A stretch of 64,000 bases of DNA, from the NCBI GenBank assembly GCA_938008435.1, contig CALLKK010000011.1, forward strand, positions 1 to 64,000, read 5' to 3'. Origin of the DNA: an uncultured Steroidobacter sp. Lineage in GTDB: Bacteria; Pseudomonadota; Gammaproteobacteria; Steroidobacterales; Steroidobacteraceae. Shown piece after piece: positions 6,804-15,370 of this stretch. Under the pieces are notes generated by a model. That model searched no databases and was not told the origin of the DNA. It saw nothing but the letters and a program-made list of their open reading frames with translations. Position 1 is the first letter of the stretch. Each line of letters opens with the position of its first letter. Position numbers and translations under genes: made by a program.

Positions 6804-9614
6804 ATGGCTGACTACAAGAGCACCATCAATCTCCCCCAAACCGACTTCCCGATGAAGGCGGACTTGGCGCGCCGCGAGCCCGACACGTTGCGTTTTTGGG
6901 AGGAGCGGAACATCTACGGCAAGCTGCGCGAAGTCGCGCGCGGCCGGCCGACGTTCATCCTGACCGACGGACCGCCGTACGCGAACGGCGCGATTCACTT
7001 GGGTCACGCCATCAACAAGGTGCTCAAGGACATCGTCGTCAAGTCGCGCACGCTCGACGGCTACGACGCGCCGTATGTCCCGGGCTGGGACTGCCACGGC
7101 TTGCCGATCGAGCATCAGATCGAGAAGTTGCGCGGCAAGGATGTCAAGGCGCTCGAGCCGCGCGCATTCCGTCAGGCCTGCCGCGAATATGCAACCGAGC
7201 AGGTGAACATCCAGCGCGAGGACTTCAAGCGCCTCGGCGTGCTCGGCGATTGGGAGCGTCCGTATCTCACGATGGCGCCGGCGTACGAGGCCGAGCAGCT
7301 GCGTGCGCTCGCGCTGATCCTGCGCAACGGGCACATCTACAAGGGCTTGAAGCCGGTTCATTGGTGTCTCGACTGCCGTTCGGCGTTGGCGGAAGCCGAA
7401 GTCGAATACGAAGAGAAGACTTCGCCTGCGATCGACGTGCGCTTTGCCGTGCAGGATCTTGCCGAGCTCGCCAAGCGCTTCGGCCTCGCACAGCTGCCGC
7501 GCAACGAAGCGAACGTCGTCATCTGGACGACCACGCCGTGGACGCTTCCCGCCAACCAGGCGGTCGCGCTCGGTCCCGACATCGATTACGTGCTCGTCGA
7601 TACCGGCAGCGAGCTCTTGATCCTTGCGAACGAGCTCGCCGACGGCGTGCTCGCGCGTGCGGGCATCAGCGGCGCGACGCGCATTGCGGAAGCGAAAGGT
7701 GCAGCGCTCGAAGGTCTACTGCTCAGTCATCCGTTCTACGAGAGAACCGTGCCCGTCATCCTGGGCGACCACGTCACGCTGGATGCCGGTACGGGCGCGG
7801 TGCACACGGCGCCGGGCCACGGTCAGGAAGACTACGTCGTCGGCCTCAAGTACAAGCTCAAGATCGACAATCCGGTCGGCAGCGACGGACGCTTCGTCGC
7901 CGGCACGCCGTTGTTCGAAGGCGAGCACGTGTTCAAGGCGAACGATCACGTCATCGCGGTGCTCGAGGAGCGCGGGCGGCTGCTGAAACAAGAGGCGCTC
8001 AAGCACCAATACCCGCATTGCTGGCGTCACAAAACGCCGATCATCTTCCGTGCGACGGCGCAGTGGTTCGTCAGCATGGAGCAGGCGAACTTGCGCAAGA
8101 CCGCGCTCGCCGAGATCGCGAAGGTCAAGTGGATGCCGGCATGGGGCGAGACCCGCATCGGCAACATGATCGCCGAGCGTCCGGACTGGTGTATTTCGCG
8201 TCAGCGTGTCTGGGGCGTGCCGATCGCGCTGTTCACGCATCGCACGACCGGCGAATTGCATCCGCGCTCGGCCGAGCTGCTCGAAGCCGTCGCCGATCGC
8301 GTCGAGAAGGACGGCATCGACGCGTGGTACGACTTGGATCCCGCCGAGCTGTTGGGCGAGGAGGCCAAGGACTACGAGAAGGTCACGGACATCATGGACG
8401 TGTGGCTCGATTCGGGCCTCGTCCATCACTGCGTCTCGAAGCTCTTCCCGCAGATCACATCGCCTGCCGATCTTTATCTCGAAGGCTCGGATCAGCATCG
8501 CGGCTGGTTCCACTCCTCGTTGTTGAGCTCGGTCGCGATGTACGGGCGCGCACCGTATCGCGCGGTGCTCACGCACGGCTTCACGATCGACGACAAGGGC
8601 CGCAAGATGTCCAAGTCGCTCGGTAACGTGATCGTGCCGCAGAAAGTCGTCGGCACGCTCGGTGCGGACGTGCTGCGTTTGTGGGTGGCCGCGACCGACT
8701 ATGCGAACGAGATGAGTCTGTCGGACGAGATCTTGAAGCGCGTGGCGGAGTCGTATCGGCGCATTCGTAACACCGCGCGCTTCCTGCTGGGCAATCTCGC
8801 TGGCTTCGATCCGGCCAAGGATCAAGTGCCCGTGGCCGAGCTCGTCGCGCTCGATCGCTGGGCGATCTGGCGCACGCATCAGCTGCAGACGGAAGTGATC
8901 GAGGCGTACCGCAACTATCAGTTCCATCTGATCTATCAGAAGGTGCACAACTTCTGCAGCGTCGATCTCGGCGGCTTCTATCTCGACGTGCTGAAGGATC
9001 GCCTCTACACGACGCCGGCGGCCAGCCATGCGCGCCGGTCGGCGCAGACGGCGATGTACTGGATCATCGAGGCGATGGTGCGCTGGCTCGCGCCGATCCT
9101 GTCGTTCACGGCAGAGGAGATCTGGAAGTACATGCCGGGCGAGCGCGCCGAGTCGGTGTTCCTCGACCTCTGGTGCAAGCTGCCTGAAGAGGCGACCAAG
9201 ACGCCGGACGTCGACTGGAAGGCGATCTTGGAGCTGCGTAGCGCCGTCTCGCGCGAGCTCGAGAAGGTCCGCAACACCGGCGCGATCGGCGCTCCGCTCG
9301 ATGCGAACATCGACATTTATTGCAGCGGTGCGTTGCTCGACCAGCTGCGCCGCTTCGGCGATGAGCTGCGCTTCATCTTCATCACGTCGGAAGCGCGCGT
9401 GCATCCGGCCGAAGAGCGTCCGGCCGAGGCGGTTGCAGCGGAAGAAGATGCGTCGAACGCAGCGTGGATCGTCGTCAAGCCGAGCACGGCGCAGAAGTGC
9501 ATCCGCTGCTGGCACAAGCGCGACGATGTCGGCCAGCATCCCGATCATCCCGAAATCTGCGGTCGCTGCGTCGTGAACGTCGCGGGCCCGGGCGAGGAGA
9601 GAAAGTGGACTTGA
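6804..9614 (+). CDS. ileS: isoleucyl-tRNA synthetase
   Basis: Class I synthetase of 936 residues that charges tRNA-Ile and edits valine. The HIGH motif appears as HLGH at 65-68 and KMSKS at 601-605. The CP1 editing domain contains TTTPWTLPANQA. A C-terminal zinc site has C899, C902, C919 and C922. Size and the zinc knuckle match the bacterial E. coli-type enzyme. The upstream gap contains a degenerate CAACCGT repeat just before the start. Confidence 0.97.
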   Translation: MADYKSTINLPQTDFPMKADLARREPDTLRFWEERNIYGKLREVARGRPTFILTDGPPYANGAIHLGHAINKVLKDIVVKSRTLDGYDAPYVPGWDCHGLPIEHQIEKLRGKDVKALEPRAFRQACREYATEQVNIQREDFKRLGVLGDWERPYLTMAPAYEAEQLRALALILRNGHIYKGLKPVHWCLDCRSALAEAEVEYEEKTSPAIDVRFAVQDLAELAKRFGLAQLPRNEANVVIWTTTPWTLPANQAVALGPDIDYVLVDTGSELLILANELADGVLARAGISGATRIAEAKGAALEGLLLSHPFYERTVPVILGDHVTLDAGTGAVHTAPGHGQEDYVVGLKYKLKIDNPVGSDGRFVAGTPLFEGEHVFKANDHVIAVLEERGRLLKQEALKHQYPHCWRHKTPIIFRATAQWFVSMEQANLRKTALAEIAKVKWMPAWGETRIGNMIAERPDWCISRQRVWGVPIALFTHRTTGELHPRSAELLEAVADRVEKDGIDAWYDLDPAELLGEEAKDYEKVTDIMDVWLDSGLVHHCVSKLFPQITSPADLYLEGSDQHRGWFHSSLLSSVAMYGRAPYRAVLTHGFTIDDKGRKMSKSLGNVIVPQKVVGTLGADVLRLWVAATDYANEMSLSDEILKRVAESYRRIRNTARFLLGNLAGFDPAKDQVPVAELVALDRWAIWRTHQLQTEVIEAYRNYQFHLIYQKVHNFCSVDLGGFYLDVLKDRLYTTPAASHARRSAQTAMYWIIEAMVRWLAPILSFTAEEIWKYMPGERAESVFLDLWCKLPEEATKTPDVDWKAILELRSAVSRELEKVRNTGAIGAPLDANIDIYCSGALLDQLRRFGDELRFIFITSEARVHPAEERPAEAVAAEEDASNAAWIVVKPSTAQKCIRCWHKRDDVGQHPDHPEICGRCVVNVAGPGEERKWT

Positions 9615-9699
9615 TGAGCGAACGGCGAAGTCACGCGGCGGCCGGCGCGGCTGGCGAACGGTTGCGTCGTCGGGCGCGTTGCATTCGAGCGTGAACGAC

Positions 9700-10227
9700 A
9701 TGGCCGGCAATTCGATCTCACGCCTCTGGTTCACGCCGACGCGCGGCGCAAGCAACTGGCTGTGGCTGTCGTTTCTCGTGGTGATCGTCGATCAGGCCAC
9801 GAAGGCGCTGGTCGTCTCGACCATCAAGCTGCGCGATCCGATCGAGCTGCTGCCGATCCTCGATCTCGTCTATCTCGAGAACACCGGTGCGGCCTTCAGC
9901 ATCCTGGCGCAAGCCGGCGGCTGGCAGCGCTGGTTCTTCATCGGGCTTGCGCTCGTCATCAGCGTCGTACTGATGTTGTGGCTGCGGCGCATTCGCTCGG
10001 AGCAGACCCTGCTTGCGCTCGGGCTGTCGCTCATCCTGGGCGGTGCGCTCGGCAATGTGATCGATCGCGTCATGCACGGCTACGTGGTCGATTTCATCTA
10101 TTTCCATTGGGGCCCGCATTACTTCCCGGCGTTCAACATCGCGGACACCGCGATCTCGATCGGCGCCGGCTGTCTGCTGCTCGATGCGTTCCGCGAGAGC
10201 GGACAGCGGAAGAAGCAGGAGGCGTAA
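9700..10227 (+). CDS. lspA: lipoprotein signal peptidase (signal peptidase II)
   Basis: Inner-membrane aspartyl protease of 175 residues that removes signal peptides from diacylglyceryl-prolipoproteins. There are four hydrophobic segments, DQATKALV near 31-38, ENTGAAFS at 60-67, and the catalytic aspartates D122 in GNVIDR and D149 in FNIADT. ATG 9700 was preferred; GTG 9691 and TTG 9681-frame alternatives would add up to seven residues, and no start has an obvious ribosome site. It lies directly before ispH. The fkpB gene usually found between them in Pseudomonas is absent. Confidence 0.94.
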   Translation: MAGNSISRLWFTPTRGASNWLWLSFLVVIVDQATKALVVSTIKLRDPIELLPILDLVYLENTGAAFSILAQAGGWQRWFFIGLALVISVVLMLWLRRIRSEQTLLALGLSLILGGALGNVIDRVMHGYVVDFIYFHWGPHYFPAFNIADTAISIGAGCLLLDAFRESGQRKKQEA

Positions 10228-10291
10228 GGCGGACGCCCAGCCGGAAACGGTGTAGGATCCGAGCCCTCTTCGCGAGCACAGCGTTCAACGC

Positions 10292-11257
10292 ATGAAGATC
10301 TTTCTCGCCAATCCTCGCGGTTTCTGCGCGGGCGTCGATCGCGCGATCGACATCGTCGAGCGCGCCATCGAGCTGTTCGGAGCGCCGATCTACGTGCGTC
10401 ACGAGGTCGTGCACAACAAATACGTCGTCGACCGGCTGCGCGGCTTGGGCGCGGTGTTCGTCGACGAGCTCGACGAAGTGCCGGACGACGCGACGGTGAT
10501 CTTCAGCGCGCACGGCGTCTCGCGTGCGGTGCAGGAGGAGGCGCGCCGCCGCGGGCTCAAGGTCTTCGATGCGACCTGTCCGCTCGTCACCAAGGTGCAC
10601 ATGGAGGTGTCGCGCTATGCGCGCGAGGGCCGCGACGTGATCTTGATCGGCCACGAGGGTCATCCCGAAGTGGAAGGCACGATGGGCCAGTTCGATACGT
10701 CCTACGGCGGGCGCATCATGCTCGTGCAGACGCCCGAAGACGTCGCGCATCTCGAAGTGCGCGATCCCGAGCGGCTCGCCTATGTCACGCAGACGACGCT
10801 TTCGGTGGACGATACGCAGCGCATCGTCGAAGCGTTGCGCGCGCGTTTTCCGAGCCTCGCGGGGCCGCGCAAGGAAGACATCTGCTACGCGACGCAGAAC
10901 CGGCAAGACGCCGTCAAACGCCTCGTCGAGCATTGCGACATCATTCTCGTGGTCGGCTCGCCGACGAGCTCGAACTCGAATCGTTTGCGCGAGATCGCCG
11001 AAAAGGCAGGCATCCCCGGTTATCTGGTGGACGGTCCCGAGGATTTGCGGCACGAGTGGTTTGAGGGCAAGCAATCGGTCGGCGTCACCGCGGGCGCATC
11101 GGCGCCTGAGGTGCTGGTCGAGCGCGTCGTCGCGCGCATTCGGGAATGGGGCGGGGAATCCCCGGTCGAGCTCGGCGGTCAGCCCGAGAAGATCGTCTTC
11201 AGCTTGCCGCGCGAGCTGCGCGTGTCGCTCCAAAGCGCCGGTCGCGCCGACGCTTGA
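10292..11257 (+). CDS. ispH: 4-hydroxy-3-methylbut-2-enyl diphosphate reductase
   Basis: Iron-sulfur reductase of 321 residues, the last step of the MEP pathway, giving IPP and DMAPP. The three cluster cysteines are present: C12 (GFCAGV), C96 (DATCPLV) and C198 (CYATQNRQ). The conserved histidines sit in HEVVHN, SAHG and GHEGHPE, and TAGAS(A/T)PE appears as TAGASAPE. It is the last gene of the murJ-to-ispH block and converges on pilV with only a 3-base gap. Confidence 0.96.
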   Translation: MKIFLANPRGFCAGVDRAIDIVERAIELFGAPIYVRHEVVHNKYVVDRLRGLGAVFVDELDEVPDDATVIFSAHGVSRAVQEEARRRGLKVFDATCPLVTKVHMEVSRYAREGRDVILIGHEGHPEVEGTMGQFDTSYGGRIMLVQTPEDVAHLEVRDPERLAYVTQTTLSVDDTQRIVEALRARFPSLAGPRKEDICYATQNRQDAVKRLVEHCDIILVVGSPTSSNSNRLREIAEKAGIPGYLVDGPEDLRHEWFEGKQSVGVTAGASAPEVLVERVVARIREWGGESPVELGGQPEKIVFSLPRELRVSLQSAGRADA

Positions 11258-11260
11258 GGC

Positions 11261-11758
11261 TCAGTCGGCTGCAGGCTTGACCTGCACCACGTAGGAGGCG
11301 GCGCCACGGTTCGGCGCCGACCAGCTCACCGCGACGTGGTACGTCACCGGCGTCGTCGAGGTATCGCGTCGAATCGTGCCGAGCCCGCTCGGCAGGCTTT
11401 GTTCGACTCGTTCCTTCCAACAGGCCGCTTCATTTGCCGCTGCGTCGACGGCCGAGCTCGTCTCAAGGTTGGGCTTGCACACGACGCCGACGGTGCTGAT
11501 GTAGCCCACGCGGCCCGCCGCGTTCGCTTCGATGCGCCGCGCGATCTCGCTCGCAAGCTCAGCGGCTCTGAGGCGCAGGTGCTCTTCGCGCTGGGATTGT
11601 TCTGCGTCGGCGTAGAGCGCGGCGATGCCGATCACCGCGACCGCAACCACGAGCAGCGCAACGAGCACTTCAGCGATCGTAAAACCGGCTGCGCGACGGC
11701 TGCCGCATACACCGACGCAATCGACTCCAATCACGCGGCGGCTGTGCAGGTATCGCAT
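11261..11758 (-). CDS. pilV: type IV pilus minor pilin PilV-like
   Basis: Pseudopilin of 165 residues. The leader ends RRAAG, with the prepilin peptidase site G25/F26 and the conserved Glu at +5 (E30), then a hydrophobic helix. The segment ELASEIARRIEANAAGRVGY is typical of PilV. It may join the initiation complex at a pilus or pseudopilus tip. The N-terminus is uncertain because GTG codons closer to the leader exist. It starts 5 bases after the acyltransferase gene on the same strand, so they probably share a transcript. The usual partners pilW, pilX, pilY1 and pilE are not in the window. Confidence 0.8.
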   Translation of the reverse strand: MRYLHSRRVIGVDCVGVCGSRRAAGFTIAEVLVALLVVAVAVIGIAALYADAEQSQREEHLRLRAAELASEIARRIEANAAGRVGYISTVGVVCKPNLETSSAVDAAANEAACWKERVEQSLPSGLGTIRRDTSTTPVTYHVAVSWSAPNRGAASYVVQVKPAAD

Positions 11759-11763
11759 CGTGC

Positions 11764-12495
11764 TCAGTCGAGGTGCCGCTTCGCTTCCGTGAAGACATCG
11801 AGCAATCGCTGCTCGAGCTCGCGTTGCGCGGCGGCCATCTGCTCGTCGTCGAGACGGCGTTCGGGAAAGTAAGGCTCGCCGATCGCGATGCGGATCTTGG
11901 CGAACGGATAGGGGATCACGAACTTGTCCCACGTCTTGAGCAGATGCGCGGGACGTGCGGCGTAGGCAATCGGGACGACGGGCTTGCGCGCGATCTGCGC
12001 CGTGAAGATCGCGCCAGGCTTCATCTTGAAGCGCGGCCCGCGCGGGCCGTCGGGTGTGATGGCGGGCGAGATCAGCTCCTTGGCGATGGCTTGATGCACG
12101 CCACGCACCGCGCGGACGCCCGTGTAGGTGCCCGAGCCGCGGACGACGTGCGCGCCGTAGAGCCGCGCGAGCATCGAGGGCGCCTCGCCGTCGACGGACG
12201 GGGAGATCATGAAGCCCGGCTTGAGACCTTTGATCTTGCCGCTTACGAGAAAGCGCGCGCCGATCAACAGGTGCTGGTGCCAGAAGACCGGGATGACCGC
12301 GCCGTGCTCTTGCAGCAGCTGTTCGAGACGCTCGCCGCCGATGATGCGGACGCGGGCAGTGCGCCAGATGACCTCGAGCACCAGCGCGGCGACGATCACG
12401 GCGATGCGATAGACGAACATGCGCCCGCGGGTCAGCCGCCGTCTCGATCTCGTTCGCGGCGGAAGATTCGTTGCCTGCGAGTGGTTCGATGACAC
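11764..12495 (-). CDS. DUF374 lysophospholipid acyltransferase-like protein
   Basis: Protein of 243 residues with one N-terminal hydrophobic anchor (about 28-45). The DUF374 pattern is clear: VIPVFWHQHLL for the HX4D-like block, MISPSVDGE, GARRG-type GSGTYTG, and ITPDGPRGPRFKMKPGA with the glycine-proline acceptor loop. The family is related to LpxL/PlsC acyltransferases and is thought to act on lipid A or phospholipid precursors at the inner membrane; the true substrate cannot be inferred. It is followed closely by pilV. Confidence 0.8.
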   Translation of the reverse strand: MSSNHSQATNLPPRTRSRRRLTRGRMFVYRIAVIVAALVLEVIWRTARVRIIGGERLEQLLQEHGAVIPVFWHQHLLIGARFLVSGKIKGLKPGFMISPSVDGEAPSMLARLYGAHVVRGSGTYTGVRAVRGVHQAIAKELISPAITPDGPRGPRFKMKPGAIFTAQIARKPVVPIAYAARPAHLLKTWDKFVIPYPFAKIRIAIGEPYFPERRLDDEQMAAAQRELEQRLLDVFTEAKRHLD

Positions 12496-12575
12496 TGCCG
12501 AGCGTTCTCGATGAGGGACGAGCTGTCGGGGTCGTAAGCGCTGCGGCGTCAGGACCCGCCTACATCCGTCTTACA

Positions 12576-12606
12576 CGAAAACGCCGCGACGAGCGCGGCG
12601 TTTTCG
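12576..12606 (-). terminator. terminator of tRNA-Thr
   Basis: A perfect 13-bp stem (12576-12588 with 12594-12606), loop ACGAG, contains an A4/T4 pair on its arms. It lies immediately downstream of the minus-strand tRNA-Thr and works in either direction. Confidence 0.75.
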
Positions 12607-12614
12607 AAGTCAAA

Positions 12615-12690
12615 TGGTGCCGGAGAAGAGATTCGAACTCCCGACCCGCGCATTACGAATGCGCTGCTCTACCAGCTGAGCTACTCCGGC
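12615..12690 (-). tRNA. tRNA-Thr (anticodon CGT)
   Basis: Complete 76-base cloverleaf on the complement strand. The acceptor stem is GCCGGAG/CTCCGGC, the anticodon stem GCGCA/TGCGC encloses the loop TTCGTAA with anticodon CGT, the T-loop is GTTCGAATC, and CCA is encoded. It reads threonine codon ACG. It stands alone between the Irr-like regulator and the acyltransferase with its own promoter and terminator. Confidence 0.97.
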
Positions 12691-12701
12691 GGGGGGCCGC
12701 A

Positions 12702-12729
12702 AGTATACGGTATGGGACGCGGGCTTCAA
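12702..12729 (-). promoter_or_regulatory. promoter of tRNA-Thr
   Basis: On the complement strand TTGAAG (-35) and TATACT (-10, five of six) are 16 bases apart, with the -10 about 11 bases from the mature 5' end of tRNA-Thr. Confidence 0.65.
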
Positions 12730-12806
12730 GCTCACCGCTCAATTTCGGGACGCCGTTCGCGGGGGTGGCGCCTTCCCGGTCCCGGGCTTCCCAAGCCGTG
12801 CTCGGC

Positions 12807-13238
12807 CTACGACCGCTTCTTGCGCAGCCGAATGACCACTTCCACCGATTCGGCCTCCATCCCGGGCGGCAGCTCGGGGAGGCGGGCGAAGACGATCTCC
12901 TCCGGGCGAATGTCGCGCAGCTCGCCGGTCTCGACATCGTGGAAATGATGATGCGGAGCGCGCATCGAGTCGTAGACGGTGCGCTCCGCGTCGACGTGGA
13001 TCTGACGCACGAGGCCGTGGTGCGCGAACGCCTTCAGCGTGTTGTACACGGTGGCCTTGGAGACGCGCTCGCCTTTGGCGCGCACTGCGGCAAGTATCTG
13101 CTCGGCGGTGAGATGTTTCGGCGCGTCGAGCAGGACCGATGCGATGCGCACGCGCTGCTCGGTCGGTTTCAAGCCGTGAGCCGCGAGCTGCGCGGCGATC
13201 TGCTCGCGGCTCGTCGTAAAGCTCTGTTCGATTGCCAC
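12807..13238 (-). CDS. Fur-family regulator, Irr-like
   Basis: Transcription factor of 143 residues when started at GTG 13238, the usual Fur-family length. The winged helix contains LKPTEQRVRIASVLL and SKATVYNTLKAF. The dimerisation part has HHHF at 96-99 followed by DVETGELRDI, the pattern of rhizobial Irr, a haem-responsive iron regulator. The CxxC zinc pairs of classical Fur and PerR are absent. It may respond to haem or iron, but targets are unknown. The frame runs on upstream to 13385 without homology. It is divergent from fimT. Confidence 0.8.
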   Translation of the reverse strand: MAIEQSFTTSREQIAAQLAAHGLKPTEQRVRIASVLLDAPKHLTAEQILAAVRAKGERVSKATVYNTLKAFAHHGLVRQIHVDAERTVYDSMRAPHHHFHDVETGELRDIRPEEIVFARLPELPPGMEAESVEVVIRLRKKRS

Positions 13239-13426
13239 TGGATGGATGGGAGGTAACGCAATGCGCGAAGCGCAAGAGCATACTCCGCGCCGCCTCACGC
13301 GGTAAACGGCGCGCCAGCGCCCGGCGTTCGCAGCCAATAACTCGGCATCCGGCCCGAAATCGCGCGACTCGATGCCGGCGCTCATGCATAGAGTGGCGCA
13401 AGATCATCGAGGCACACGGAGGTGCG

Positions 13427-13978
13427 ATGAAGCGGTGCGCGGGGTTGACCTTGGTCGAGCTCATCGTGTGCATGGCGGTGCTCGCCGTGCTCGCGACACT
13501 GACCGTACCGGCGTTCGGCGACCTGCGCCTCGATGCGGCACGCACGACTGCGGTCAACGATTTCTTCCACGCCTTGTTTCTCGCACGCAGCGAAGCGATC
13601 AAGCGCGGCCAGGTCGTGAGCCTGTGCCGCTCTCGGGATGGCGAGTACTGCGCGACGAACGAGGCGCCGTGGTCGGTCGGTTGGATCGTCTTCGTCAATC
13701 TCGATCGCGACGAGCCGGCCGAGCGCGACGACGACGAGCCCGTCATTGCCGTCTACGGTCCGTATCGCGAGGGCACGATCACGTCGAACCGTGCGACGTA
13801 TTCGTTTCGGCCGGTCGTGCAAGGTGTCGTGAACGGTACGGTGGTGTTCTGCGATCGGCGCGGCTCCGAGCACGCGCGCGCGATCATCATCAGCCATACC
13901 GGCCGGCCGCGCGTCGCGCGGCGCGACTCCTCAGGCAAGCCGTTGGCGTGTCAGGCTGAGAGCGGCGGAACCAAATGA
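13427..13978 (+). CDS. fimT: FimT/GspH-family pseudopilin
   Basis: Type IV minor pilin of 183 residues with an ACGGAGGTG ribosome site 6 bases before ATG. The short leader MKRCAG is cut at G6/L7, with E11 at +5, then a hydrophobic helix to about 30. The globular part has cysteine pairs C67/C75 and C142/C175 that could form disulfides. Near the C-terminus lies GRPR (159-162), matching the GRxR motif reported for FimT proteins that bind DNA during natural transformation. A role in DNA uptake is inference. It is separated from pilV by 1.7 kb. Confidence 0.82.
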   Translation: MKRCAGLTLVELIVCMAVLAVLATLTVPAFGDLRLDAARTTAVNDFFHALFLARSEAIKRGQVVSLCRSRDGEYCATNEAPWSVGWIVFVNLDRDEPAERDDDEPVIAVYGPYREGTITSNRATYSFRPVVQGVVNGTVVFCDRRGSEHARAIIISHTGRPRVARRDSSGKPLACQAESGGTK

Positions 13979-14016
13979 CAGGGAAGACGAGGGCGCGATG
14001 CGTCGCCCAGCCGCGG

Positions 14017-14958
14017 CTAGAGGCATTTGCCCGTGTCCGCGCACTCTTCGACTTCGATCTGAATGGTCGCGTGCGTGATGCCGTAGCGATCGGCCAGCAC
14101 GGCTTTGGCTTCGCGGAGCACGGCGGAGTGATCCGTGCCGAGCGCGACGCAGGCATGCATCGTCAGGTGGGTTTCATGCGGCCCGACGAGCCAGGCATGC
14201 ACGTGGTGGACGTCGCGGATGGCGGGGACGCGGTCTTCGAGGGTCTTGCGCAGCTCGGCGACATCGAGCCAATCGGGCGAGCCCTCCATGAGGATGTGTG
14301 CCGAGCGCCGCACCAGCACCAGAGCGCTGCGCACGATCAGCGCGCTCACGATAAGCGAGAGCAGCGGGTCGATGGCGAGCCAGCCGAACAGCAGGATCAC
14401 GATCGCGCCGGCGATGGCCGCAATCGAGCCGAGCAGGTCGCCGAAGACATGGAGCGTGGCCGCCGACAGGTTCATGTCGTGGTTATCGCCACGGCGCAGC
14501 ATCGCGAACACCACGATGTTGACGACGAGGCCGGCGGTGCCGATCCACAGCATCGTGCGGGCGTCCACCGGGACGGGATTGGCAAGGCGCTCGAGCGCTT
14601 CGAAGGCGATCCACGCGACGATGAAGAGCAGCGCGCAGCCGTTCACGAACGCGGCGAGCACGCGCAGGCGCTGATAGCCGAACGAGCGCTTGGTGTCGGC
14701 AGGACGCGCCGCGATGCGCGTTGCCGCCCACGCCAGCGCCAGCGCGGCCGTGTCGGTCAGCATGTGTCCGGCATCGGCGATGAGCGCGAGCGAGCCCGAG
14801 AGGAGGCCGCCTACCACCTCCACGAGCATGAACAGGCCCGTGAGTGCGAGCGCGGCGCCGAGCAGCCGACCGCTGTCGGGCGCGTCGTGATGATGCATGT
14901 GATCGTGCGAGTGCGCGCCGCCGTGCGGTGAGCCTCTGTGCGAATGAGATCCAGGCAT
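14017..14958 (-). CDS. cation diffusion facilitator (CzcD-type Zn/Co exporter)
   Basis: Inner-membrane metal/proton antiporter of 313 residues. A histidine-rich N-terminus (many HSH and HHH within the first 25 residues) precedes six membrane segments. The transport-site motifs ADAGHMLTD in helix 2 and HVFGDLLGS in helix 5 are intact, which points to Zn, Cd or Co. A cytoplasmic C-terminal domain (about 210-313) carries HHVHAW and ends in CADTGKCL. The frame is open to 15024; ATG 14958 gives the histidine-rich start. No metal-responsive regulator is adjacent. Confidence 0.92.
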   Translation of the reverse strand: MPGSHSHRGSPHGGAHSHDHMHHHDAPDSGRLLGAALALTGLFMLVEVVGGLLSGSLALIADAGHMLTDTAALALAWAATRIAARPADTKRSFGYQRLRVLAAFVNGCALLFIVAWIAFEALERLANPVPVDARTMLWIGTAGLVVNIVVFAMLRRGDNHDMNLSAATLHVFGDLLGSIAAIAGAIVILLFGWLAIDPLLSLIVSALIVRSALVLVRRSAHILMEGSPDWLDVAELRKTLEDRVPAIRDVHHVHAWLVGPHETHLTMHACVALGTDHSAVLREAKAVLADRYGITHATIQIEVEECADTGKCL

Positions 14959-15370
14959 GCGGCAAGCATAAAGCATTGCGGCGCACCCGAGCGGTAGGCG
15001 AGGACGTTGTGTGCGAAGCGGCACGCAGTGCCTCGAAGCCGGCGAATTCCCTGTCGTCGCAGTTCGACAATCGGCGCGTTCCTGAGGGAAAAGCTGATCT
15101 TGGCCTCAGTGGACGCTGACATGAACAAGCACAACGAAATCCATGTCTGCGCTCGGCTTTTTTCACCCGAAGTCGTGTGCCACAATCGGCCGCGCTGCCT
15201 CATGTACCTATTCGATAAAGCCATCGATCAGGGCAGCGGGGAGGTGTCCTTGAAGGCTGCCATCGCCCAGTTCGTCTATTGGGTGCAATACGACTTCGGC
15301 CAAGCTGTCCGGTGCGCGGACGGCCCGGTAGGCATCGCTCTGCGGCAAGCGGGCTGCTGATTCGCGCGAG
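14959..15370. other. 412-base gap between CDF gene and GGDEF-EAL gene
   Basis: No recognised gene. It must hold the promoters of the two divergent genes. A CACAAT hexamer at 15181-15186 with TTTTTT 17 bases upstream (15158-15163) could be a weak promoter for the downstream gene. An open frame at 15121-15360 is described separately. Confidence 0.4.
15121..15360 (+). CDS. possible small protein upstream of GGDEF-EAL gene
   Basis: Open frame of 79 codons from ATG 15121, or 52 codons from ATG 15202 (starting MYLFDKAIDQ). It ends 10 bases before the diguanylate cyclase gene, in a different frame. No family is recognised, neither start has a good ribosome site, and the first 27 codons overlap a possible promoter. 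The shorter form has acceptable third-position GC. It may equally be untranslated leader. Confidence 0.2.
   Translation: MNKHNEIHVCARLFSPEVVCHNRPRCLMYLFDKAIDQGSGEVSLKAAIAQFVYWVQYDFGQAVRCADGPVGIALRQAGC

Noticed and set aside
9614..9694. A 26-codon frame starting ATGA at the ileS stop
   Set aside because: It overlaps the probable lspA ribosome-binding region, is Arg/Ala-rich and has no ribosome site of its own.
11261..11758. pilV-like gene as a pseudogene
   Set aside because: Leader, cleavage site, +5 glutamate and the downstream frame are all intact over a normal length; decay concerns the locus, not this gene.
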